DNA of 48,855 nt from Muribaculaceae bacterium (GTDB taxonomy: Bacteria > Bacteroidota > Bacteroidia > Bacteroidales > Muribaculaceae), in NCBI GenBank assembly GCA_022509065.1, contig JAFLTY010000015.1:1-48855 (forward strand), in the 5' to 3' direction. Positions within the stretch are counted from its first letter, which is position 1. The number at the start of each line of letters is the position of its first letter. The notes beneath the pieces were generated by a model. That model searched no databases, was not told where the DNA came from, and saw only the letters and a program-made list of their open reading frames with translations. The position numbers were made by a program, and so were the translations under genes. Positions 42,416 through 48,855 of the stretch are shown here, piece by piece.

Positions 42416-43633
42416 ATGAAAGCATGTTTTATCGGCCTCGGCTACATAGGCTTACCTACAGCGATAATAGCGGCAGGCCACGACATCGAAGTGATAGGAG
42501 TTGACATAAACCCCGCAATTGTCGAAAAGACAAATGCCGCCCGGCTTCATATTGTGGAACCGGGTCTGGATGAACTACTGAAAAAAACAATAGCATCTGG
42601 TAAACTTCGCGCTCAGACAACACCCGAGCCTGCTGATGCCTTTTTCATTGTCGTGCCCACACCGTTCAAGGACGGTCATCAGCCCGACATCAGCTATGTT
42701 GAGGCTGCTACTCGCTCGGTAATTCCGCATCTCAAGGAAGGCGACCTTTTTGTCATCGAATCCACATCGCCCGTTGGCACCACTGAGCAAATGGCCGATA
42801 TCATATTTGCTGAACGTCCCGAACTAAAAGACAAAATATACATAGCTTATTGTCCCGAACGTGTGCTTCCGGGCAATGTCATATACGAACTCGTGCACAA
42901 CGACCGTGTCATAGGCGGCATCAACGATGCCTCGACACGCAAGGCATCAATGTTCTACGGCAAGTTTGTCAAGGGACATCTTCATCCCACAAATTCCCGT
43001 ACTGCCGAAATGTGCAAACTCACCGAAAACTCCAGCCGAGACGTACAGATAGCCTTTGCCAACGAGCTCTCGATGATTTGCGAACAAGCAGGCATAAACG
43101 TGTGGGAGCTCATTCGCCTGGCCAACCGTCATCCTCGCGTCAACATCCTGTGGCCCGGCGCCGGTGTCGGTGGGCATTGCATAGCTGTCGACCCTTATTT
43201 CATCACGGCGGCATTCCCCGAAACAGCGCGTCTCATCGCTGACGCACGCGATATCAACAACAGCAAAGCACAATGGTGTGCCGACCGTATCGAAAACGCC
43301 ATCTTGCGTTTCCGCGCTGACAACCCCGACAAAACACCCGTCGTGGCTCTAATGGGTGTCGCTTTCAAACCCGACATCGACGACCTGCGCGAAAGTCCGG
43401 CTCGACACATCATTGACCGAGTGATCGAACGCAACCCCGAAGCGCGGTACATGGTTGTTGAACCCTATGTCGACCAACTTAACGGATTGCCTCTTACCGA
43501 TGTGGACACCGCTTGGCAACAAGCCGACATTGTGGCTTTCCTTACCGCGCACACACCTTTTAAGAAACTCGACTGCAAAGACAGCCGCAGTGGCTCGCGA
43601 GAGGTTCTCGATTTCGCGGGAGTTTTCAAATAA
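42416..43633 (+). CDS. wecC: UDP-N-acetyl-D-mannosamine dehydrogenase
   Basis: Oxidises UDP-ManNAc to UDP-ManNAcA with two NAD. The 405-residue protein has GLGYIGLP (7-14), an NAD-binding start, the VVPTPFKDGHQPDISYV block typical of WecC, and the active site AGVGGHCIAVDPYF with Cys255. Lys201 and Asn205 in EMCKLTENSSRDV match conserved residues of the family. WecG and WecB, its partners, follow at once, which supports ManNAc rather than glucose as substrate. The ATG follows a TAACTTTG promoter by 36 bases. Confidence 0.95.
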   Translation: MKACFIGLGYIGLPTAIIAAGHDIEVIGVDINPAIVEKTNAARLHIVEPGLDELLKKTIASGKLRAQTTPEPADAFFIVVPTPFKDGHQPDISYVEAATRSVIPHLKEGDLFVIESTSPVGTTEQMADIIFAERPELKDKIYIAYCPERVLPGNVIYELVHNDRVIGGINDASTRKASMFYGKFVKGHLHPTNSRTAEMCKLTENSSRDVQIAFANELSMICEQAGINVWELIRLANRHPRVNILWPGAGVGGHCIAVDPYFITAAFPETARLIADARDINNSKAQWCADRIENAILRFRADNPDKTPVVALMGVAFKPDIDDLRESPARHIIDRVIERNPEARYMVVEPYVDQLNGLPLTDVDTAWQQADIVAFLTAHTPFKKLDCKDSRSGSREVLDFAGVFK

Positions 43634-43645
43634 ACCGTGTAAAAA

Positions 43646-44380
43646 ATGAACCCGTCCGACAAAATTACCCATCCCTCCTTTCCCGAACGTGTCAGCGTAC
43701 ACGGCGTGAGGGTGTATCCTTTTGAGGGCGTGGACGAACTCATTGATTTTGCCGACAGAGAAAAAGGCATCCTCGTTGCTGTCAACGCCGAAAAGATAGT
43801 GAATGCCAACGAACGCACTTTGCCCATTTTCAACGGCAATATTGCCTACCTCGATGGTGCTGGCGCTGTAATGGCGGCTAGACAAAAAGGTGCCGATAAA
43901 GCTGTCAAGATTGCCGGGTGCGAGCTTTGGCTCCATATCATCAGCCGTTTTCACGACTCAAAGACTTTCTATATCGTCGGAGCCAAACCCGAGGTGCACG
44001 ACCGCACAATAGAGAAACTGCGTAAGGATTTCCCCGATATAAATATAGTGGGCCATCGCGACGGATATCTCAAAAGCGACACTGAGCGTCAGGCGCTCAT
44101 TGACGATGTCGCCGACAAAAAACCCGACGTTGTGTTTGTCGCCATGGGGTCGCCTAAACAGGAGATTCTCATGAACGACATGCTTCAGCGACACAGGGCC
44201 ATATACCAAGGTCTCGGTGGTAGTTTTGACGTATATACCGGAAACGTGCCCAGAGCTCCAAAATGGTGGCTCGACCACAACCTGGAATTCGCATACCGCC
44301 TCATCAAACAGCCCAGCCGCATAAAACGTGATGTAAAGTACCTCACATTCGCTTGGTGGCTACTTATGCATAAATTCTAA
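43646..44380 (+). CDS. wecG: WecG/TagA-family (GT26) glycosyltransferase
   Basis: A 244-residue transferase of the WecG/TagA/CpsF family: NAEKIVNANE near 45, LDGAGAVMAARQKG, FYIVGAKPEV, VFVAMGSPKQE and YQGLGGSFDVYTGNVPRAPKWW are the conserved blocks. WecG adds ManNAcA to lipid-linked GlcNAc in enterobacterial common antigen synthesis; TagA adds ManNAc. Next to wecC and wecB, ManNAcA is the probable donor. It acts at the inner membrane face. It begins 12 bases after wecC. Confidence 0.9.
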   Translation: MNPSDKITHPSFPERVSVHGVRVYPFEGVDELIDFADREKGILVAVNAEKIVNANERTLPIFNGNIAYLDGAGAVMAARQKGADKAVKIAGCELWLHIISRFHDSKTFYIVGAKPEVHDRTIEKLRKDFPDINIVGHRDGYLKSDTERQALIDDVADKKPDVVFVAMGSPKQEILMNDMLQRHRAIYQGLGGSFDVYTGNVPRAPKWWLDHNLEFAYRLIKQPSRIKRDVKYLTFAWWLLMHKF

Positions 44381-44404
44381 TCCCCGTTCGAAGCATATCA
44401 TACC

Positions 44405-45580
44405 ATGAACGACATGAAGGCAAAAAAAACGGTAATGCTGGTGTTCGGCACCCGCCCCGAGGCCATAAAGATGGCTCCTTTGGTAAGCGCGTTCCGCAGC
44501 CGACCTGATCGTTTCAACACCATTGTGACTGTCACAGGTCAACACCGCGAATTGCTCGACCAAGTTCTACGTCTTTTCGAGATAACGCCCGACTACGATC
44601 TGTCAGTCATGAAGCCGGGACAAGATTTAACAGACATCACAACCCGAGTACTCGAAGGCATGCGCAATGTGCTCGCCTTGACACGCCCCGACATAGTACT
44701 TGTGCACGGAGACACCACCACCTCCGTGGCAGCCGCTATGGCAGCTTTCTATGCCCAAATACCTGTTGGGCATGTTGAAGCGGGTCTTCGAACCGGCGAC
44801 ATATATTCTCCGTGGCCCGAGGAAATGAATCGCCGTATCACCGGCGCTCTCGCTACTTACCATTTCGCGCCGACCACTCTAAGTCTTGAGAACCTGCGTA
44901 AAGAGAATATCTCTCTCGACAATATCACTGTCACCGGCAACACCGTCATAGACGCGCTGCTCAGTGTTGTAAACCGCATAAAATCAGACTCAGCTCTTTC
45001 ACAAACCATCGCCGACGATATTCGCGCCGCCGGTTACGATCCCTCTCGTCTTGACAACGATAAACGTCGCCTTGTGCTAATTACCGGGCATCGCCGTGAA
45101 AATTTCGGCGAAGGCTTCATAAATATCTGTCATGCAATCCGCGACCTCGCTTTACGTTATCCCGATATCGATTTTGTCTATCCAATGCATCTCAATCCAA
45201 ACGTTCGCAAACCCATTGCGGAAGTTTTCGGCAAGGATGCACCCGCAAACGTATTTTTCACCGAGCCGCTCGACTATCTCCCGTTTGTCTACATGATGAA
45301 CCGCGCATATCTCATCCTCACGGACAGCGGTGGCATACAGGAAGAAGCTCCCTCGCTCGGCAAACCCGTACTGGTGATGCGACAGGTCACCGAACGCCCC
45401 GAAGCCATAGCCGCCGGAACAATATTTCTTGTCGGCACCGACCGTAACAAAATTGTCGAGACAGCGTCAGTCTTTATCAACGACAACGAACGCTACCAGG
45501 CGCACACTCGTATACAGAATCCCTTCGGCGATGGAAACGCTTGCCGCCGAATAGTCTCCTTCCTCGACTACCGGCTCTGA
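44405..45580 (+). CDS. wecB: UDP-N-acetylglucosamine 2-epimerase (non-hydrolysing)
   Basis: Converts UDP-GlcNAc to UDP-ManNAc, which WecC oxidises. Standard motifs: FGTRPEAIKMAPLV (14-27), VTGQHRELLD, VHGDTTTSVAAAMAAFY, GHVEAGLRTGDIYSPWPEEMNRR and LILTDSGGIQEEAPSLGKPVLVMR. At 391 residues it has the usual length. It is 24 bases after wecG; ATG 44414 is an alternative start. Confidence 0.97.
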   Translation: MNDMKAKKTVMLVFGTRPEAIKMAPLVSAFRSRPDRFNTIVTVTGQHRELLDQVLRLFEITPDYDLSVMKPGQDLTDITTRVLEGMRNVLALTRPDIVLVHGDTTTSVAAAMAAFYAQIPVGHVEAGLRTGDIYSPWPEEMNRRITGALATYHFAPTTLSLENLRKENISLDNITVTGNTVIDALLSVVNRIKSDSALSQTIADDIRAAGYDPSRLDNDKRRLVLITGHRRENFGEGFINICHAIRDLALRYPDIDFVYPMHLNPNVRKPIAEVFGKDAPANVFFTEPLDYLPFVYMMNRAYLILTDSGGIQEEAPSLGKPVLVMRQVTERPEAIAAGTIFLVGTDRNKIVETASVFINDNERYQAHTRIQNPFGDGNACRRIVSFLDYRL

Positions 45581-45609
45581 ACATCTCCTTACCTACCTGA
45601 CTACTGACT

Positions 45610-45629
45610 CCAAAACCAAAACCAAAACC
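45610..45629 (+). repeat. Short tandem repeat (CCAAAA) before lepB
   Basis: Three perfect copies of CCAAAA plus CC occur 9 bases before the TTG start of lepB. Copy-number change would alter the 5' region of the gene without shifting its frame. Confidence 0.7.
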
Positions 45630-45638
45630 ATAAAGACA

Positions 45639-47048
45639 TTGAACTTCAAGACATTTAAGACCGATTTGGCACAGCGATGCCGTAACATCCGCCCGACACG
45701 TTGGTGGCGCTTCGGTATCGTCGCACTCCTTTATACTCTCTGGTGCGTTTGGATGCATAACGCATGGCTCTTACTCGGACTTATCCTCCTGTTCGACATC
45801 TATATTGCCGGATACATACCGTTCACCTGGTGGAAAAAATCCAAAAATAAGGTGTTGCGCACTCTCATGGGATGGGTCGATGCAATAGTGTACGCTCTTA
45901 TCCTCGTTTACTTCATTTTCAATTTCATAGGACAGAACTACCAGATACCCTCTTCCTCCCTCGAGAAAACCCTCCTTATCGGCGACTATCTCTTTGTAAA
46001 CAAAACCGTTTACGGCCCGCGTGTACCCATGACACCGGTCCATTTCCCCCTCGTCCATAACAAACTGCCGATATTGGAGACTGACAGCTATCTCGACAGC
46101 CCTTCTAACAGCTACCACCGTCTGGCCGGTTTTCGCGATGTCGAGATTGGCGATATAGTGGTGTTCAACTTCCCCGCCGGAGATACTGTTGCCACTAAGT
46201 TCGAAGAGTCACCGCGCTATTACGATATCCTTGTCAAGGAAGATGGTTGGGAAGAAGTCAACACCAATAAAGCAAAATACGGCGATATCGTTTATCGTCC
46301 TGTCGATCGTCGAACCAACTTCGTCAAACGCGTTGTTGGCATGCCGGGTCAGCGTTTCAAAATCGTCAACGATGTCATATATATAGATGGTGTGCCGTAC
46401 ACGCAACCCGAAAACGCTCAGTTCAACTACATAGTGTTTACATCGCGCCCACTCACGGACGATTACACTCGTAGCCTCGGCATTTCACGTGTGGATGTCA
46501 ATATGCTTGATGGAGCCGGTTCGGGATACGCATATCTTATACCTCTTACCCGTCAAGCGTTGCAGACAATGATCGACGATGGGACGGTGACAGAGGCATT
46601 CCGCCAACCTTTGCGCCCCGAGGATACCAGGGGATATCTTTTCCCCGAAGGCTTGTCGGACAACTGGTCACTGTCTAACTATGGTGGTACGGTAGGCATT
46701 TGGATTCCAAAAAAAGGTGAGACTCTGCGTCTCACTCCCGACAACTGGCCGCTGTACGAACGCGTTATCCGCAATTACGAGGGTCACCCCGACAGCTTCG
46801 TGCGCGACGGTCAGGTGTTTGTCGACGGTCAACCCACCGACACATATACTTTCGCCATGGATTACTACTTCATGATGGGCGACAACCGCGACAACAGCCA
46901 GGACTCTCGCTTCTGGGGCTTCGTGCCCGAAGACCATATTGTCGGCACGCCTATGTTTGTCTTAGTCTCATTTGACAACGAACACTCCATATTCGACGGT
47001 GGAATCCGGTGGTCGCGCATTTTCAGCGATGCCAATCCTGACAAATGA
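45639..47048 (+). CDS. lepB: Signal peptidase I
   Basis: A 469-residue membrane protease that removes signal peptides. Several N-terminal helices (about 24-62 and 80-98) precede the periplasmic domain. Catalytic Ser107 lies in IPSSSLEKTLLIGDYLFVNK and Lys230 in TNFVKRVVGMPGQ; the late box GDNRDNSQDSR (414-424) is diagnostic. Ser-Leu replaces the usual Ser-Met after the nucleophile. It is larger than E. coli LepB (324 residues), as is common in Bacteroidetes. The best start is TTG at 45639; the next in-frame ATG (residue 39) would cut the first helix. It is 58 bases after wecB. Confidence 0.94.
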   Translation: MNFKTFKTDLAQRCRNIRPTRWWRFGIVALLYTLWCVWMHNAWLLLGLILLFDIYIAGYIPFTWWKKSKNKVLRTLMGWVDAIVYALILVYFIFNFIGQNYQIPSSSLEKTLLIGDYLFVNKTVYGPRVPMTPVHFPLVHNKLPILETDSYLDSPSNSYHRLAGFRDVEIGDIVVFNFPAGDTVATKFEESPRYYDILVKEDGWEEVNTNKAKYGDIVYRPVDRRTNFVKRVVGMPGQRFKIVNDVIYIDGVPYTQPENAQFNYIVFTSRPLTDDYTRSLGISRVDVNMLDGAGSGYAYLIPLTRQALQTMIDDGTVTEAFRQPLRPEDTRGYLFPEGLSDNWSLSNYGGTVGIWIPKKGETLRLTPDNWPLYERVIRNYEGHPDSFVRDGQVFVDGQPTDTYTFAMDYYFMMGDNRDNSQDSRFWGFVPEDHIVGTPMFVLVSFDNEHSIFDGGIRWSRIFSDANPDK

Positions 47049-47593
47049 ATATCGTCATACTGCCTCCTTTATATCTACCTCCTTCATCCTATTTTACAGC
47101 GATGAAGCAGGCCGATTTGGCGGTCATTGACACTGCTTTGCGTTACGACAAGCGTTTTAAAAGTGTACATCGTACTGTCATCACAAGTTCCGACGGCTCA
47201 GCGTTCCTTACAGTGCCGGTGTCCGTCCCCGCAGGCAGAAACATAACTTGGAACGATGTTCGCGTAAGCCCACATGGAGAATGGTGGAGAGTCCAGAAAT
47301 TAACCTTGGCGACTCTTTTCGGCGCAACACCGTTTTATAGCCTTATCCACCAAGATATTACAACTCTCATCTCCGAGAAGTTCGTCGGTAAGCCTATTAC
47401 CGATTTAGATATAAGTATCATCGTTGAGTTACGTCGTTTACTCGATATCACTACACCGATCAGCGTCACACTCGATAGCCGTCTGGCAGCTATGTCCGAC
47501 GTCGAAATAATAGACATGCGCCACCATGACTTTTATCAGGACATGGACGCCAGATCAGTCATCGAAACATTATTTAAAACCGGAAAGCAGTGA
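47045..47593 (+). CDS. WbqC-family protein
   Basis: A 182-residue protein: MNIVILPPLYLPPSSYFTAMKQADLAVID, then RYDKRFKSVHRTVI and VPVS with RVSPHGEWWRVQKLTLATLFGATPFY, which fit the WbqC-like family. WbqC proteins lie in polysaccharide gene clusters and are thought to take part in nucleotide-sugar or glycan steps; no reaction is firmly known. Its ATG overlaps the lepB stop by four bases, so translation is coupled. Confidence 0.85.
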   Translation: MNIVILPPLYLPPSSYFTAMKQADLAVIDTALRYDKRFKSVHRTVITSSDGSAFLTVPVSVPAGRNITWNDVRVSPHGEWWRVQKLTLATLFGATPFYSLIHQDITTLISEKFVGKPITDLDISIIVELRRLLDITTPISVTLDSRLAAMSDVEIIDMRHHDFYQDMDARSVIETLFKTGKQ

Positions 47594-48501
47594 CTCCCAC
47601 AGATCGTCAGCGTCTTATTGATCGCTATGAGGCGTTCTTGCACCTTGAACGCGGCATGTCGGGCAACACCGTAATGGCTTACGTTGCCGATGCGTCACGT
47701 TTTCTGGAGACTCTCAACGGCGACTATACCATAACTGATGTGACGACAGAAATGCTCGCCGAGTTCATCGGCGACCTTAATGATTTGGGCATCGCTCCAC
47801 GAAGCCGTGCGCGAATAGTCTCGGGACTAAAGTCATTCTTCAATTTCCTTCTTCTTGAAAACGACATTACCATTGATCCCGCTATGCCTTTGGAAACTCC
47901 ACGCATAGCGCGTCACTTGCCTGATATACTGACAGTTGACGATATCGATGCAATCATCACGGCCTGTGACCTCTCAACGCCCGAAGGTAGACGTAATCGT
48001 GCCATCATCGAGACGCTTTATAGTTGCGGACTTCGTGTCAGTGAATTATGCGCGCTGACTCTCAGTCAATTACATTTTGACAACGAGTTCATCGTCGTAC
48101 ATGGTAAAGGCAGTAAGGACCGCGTTGTCCCTGTCGCCCGATCTGCCGTCGAATATATCAACCAATATATCGAACACGATCGCGTCATACCGCAACCCGG
48201 TCACGAAGACATCGTTTTTATAAATCGCCGAGGGTCCGCATTGTCACGCGTCATGATTTTCAAGATAATAAAACAACTGACCGCTCTTGCCGGTATTCAG
48301 AAAAAAGTCTCACCTCACACATTAAGACACAGTTTCGCAACTCACCTCCTTGAAGGAGGCGCTAACCTGCGATCCATCCAGATGATGCTTGGACATGAAA
48401 GCATAGCTACCACCGAAGTCTACCTCCACGTCGACACAACCCGATTGCGCGACGAAATCCTTCAACACCTCCCCCGCGCAAAAAAAACCTCCCCTCTCTA
48501 A
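47590..48501 (+). CDS. xerD: Tyrosine recombinase XerD
   Basis: A 303-residue recombinase that with XerC resolves chromosome dimers at dif. The N-terminal SAM-like domain (1-95) is followed by the catalytic domain, whose residues are all visible: Arg149 in LYSCGLRVSEL, Lys173 in HGKGSKDRVVP, His243 and Arg246 in HTLRHSF, His269 in LGHES and nucleophile Tyr278 in VYLHVD. It begins with GTG overlapping the WbqC-like gene stop (GTGA). Length and context suit a housekeeping XerD rather than a mobile-element integrase. Confidence 0.93.
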   Translation: MTPTDRQRLIDRYEAFLHLERGMSGNTVMAYVADASRFLETLNGDYTITDVTTEMLAEFIGDLNDLGIAPRSRARIVSGLKSFFNFLLLENDITIDPAMPLETPRIARHLPDILTVDDIDAIITACDLSTPEGRRNRAIIETLYSCGLRVSELCALTLSQLHFDNEFIVVHGKGSKDRVVPVARSAVEYINQYIEHDRVIPQPGHEDIVFINRRGSALSRVMIFKIIKQLTALAGIQKKVSPHTLRHSFATHLLEGGANLRSIQMMLGHESIATTEVYLHVDTTRLRDEILQHLPRAKKTSPL

Positions 48502-48508
48502 AAACACA

Positions 48509-48607
48509 CCTCGCCGTTACCTTCACCACTGCCTTTCCTAACACCCATCGCCCCAACGGGAGCGAAGCTCCCTGCTTTGTCATAGCGGTCGGTCGCTTGC
48601 GACCGAC
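48509..48607 (+). repeat. REP-like repeat unit 1
   Basis: The unit begins CCTCGCCGTTACCTT and contains two hairpins: GGGAGC-GAA-GCTCCC (48558-48572) and GTCGGTCGC-TT-GCGACCGAC (48588-48607), separated by 15 bases. A second unit follows at 48612, and a related single hairpin lies at 18285 in the opposite orientation. Confidence 0.8.
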
Positions 48608-48611
48608 ACTA

Positions 48612-48763
48612 CCTCGCCGTTACCTTTACCGTTACTTTCATCATTGTCTTCACCTTTACTTTCACAGGTGCCGTTGTCCTCGTCGTTACCTTTCTTAACA
48701 CCCCACGCCCAACGGGAGCGAAACTCTCTCCTTTGTCTTAGCGGTCGGTCGCTCGCGGCCGAC
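48612..48763 (+). repeat. REP-like repeat unit 2
   Basis: It has the same opening (CCTCGCCGTTACCTT), a longer pyrimidine-rich spacer, then from 48696 the same block as unit 1. The main hairpin is GTCGGTCGC-TC-GCGGCCGAC (48744-48763); its one change against unit 1 keeps a G-T pair. The first hairpin is less perfect here. Confidence 0.8.
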
Positions 48764-48855
48764 AATTCCCTCCTTACCTCTTTTACAACCTTTGTCAGTT
48801 ACGCAAATATTAAAATGTGTTAAATATTGGTTATTTGTTTGGTTGATATTTTTAA

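Larger units (their letters stand above)
48502..48855. other. Non-coding region after xerD with hairpin repeats
   Basis: The first 260 bases consist mostly of the two REP-like units described separately, separated by pyrimidine-rich stretches. The last 90 bases are AT-rich, with no recognisable gene start before the window ends. No intrinsic terminator with a T-run is seen after xerD. Confidence 0.75.

Noticed and set aside
47590-48501. Integrase of a mobile element
   Set aside because: The sequence and operon context (overlap with the WbqC-like gene, after lepB) fit a housekeeping XerD; no attachment-site repeats or cargo genes are seen.
48509-48763. CRISPR array
   Set aside because: Only two units of unequal length, no regular spacers and no cas genes. 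Internal hairpins fit REP-like elements better.

Overview
The window looks like chromosomal DNA from a Bacteroidales bacterium, probably of the Muribaculaceae/Bacteroides type. The support is: many copies of the Bacteroidetes -7 promoter element TAnnTTTG, several matched to an upstream TTTG; an almost complete lack of Shine-Dalgarno sequences; a type IX secretion (T9SS) C-terminal domain; a fused DAHP synthase/chorismate mutase; secreted BspA-like, DUF3244-like and C25-protease-like proteins; and many lipoproteins. The family-level placement is inference. I see no rRNA, tRNA, CRISPR array or transposase.

Layout. 127-5522 (+): a membrane protein, an MsbA-like ABC exporter, queF and queC (queuosine precursor synthesis) and a dGTPase. 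5617-12868 (+): an accessory block, mostly AT-rich, with a membrane-anchored TPR regulator, a small DUF3244-like exported protein, a gingipain-like C25 protease and two paralogous secreted LRR-like proteins that share a near-identical 3' end. 13185-13867 (+): a small ORF overlapping a GNAT-toxin-like gene, a probable toxin-antitoxin pair with its own promoter and a leader hairpin. 14007-17385 (-): GDP-fucose synthesis (gmd, fcl) followed by a fused DAHP synthase/chorismate mutase. 17495-18105 (-): rplU-rpmA. 18325-26315 (-): a tightly packed five-gene cluster that looks like an exopolysaccharide synthesis and export machine (HEAT-repeat membrane protein, processive GT2 synthase, TPR plus beta-barrel exporter, DUF4838 lipoprotein, DUF1573-like lipoprotein). 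26565-28259 (-): a large surface lipoprotein. 28603-32283 (+): a secreted GH78 alpha-L-rhamnosidase.

32332-36845 (-): an AddA/RecB-like helicase-nuclease, a SUI1 factor and a small lipoprotein. 37023-40537 (-): the housekeeping operon ruvX-def-rnz-tadA-lpxB. 40859-48501 (+): a beta-helix lipoprotein, the ManNAcA set wecC-wecG-wecB, signal peptidase I, a WbqC-like protein and xerD. The window ends in an array of hairpin-bearing REP-like repeats; a related copy lies at 18285, just after the exopolysaccharide-like cluster.

Best candidates for something undescribed: (1) the 18325-26315 cluster, which resembles Pga/cellulose systems in logic but uses different accessory parts; (2) the AT-rich regulator/DUF3244/C25-protease island with its palindromic control region; (3) the dispersed double-hairpin repeat family; (4) a promoter-hairpin unit at 40647-40731 that could encode a short RNA. 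All functional calls rest on reading motifs by eye; no database search was run.
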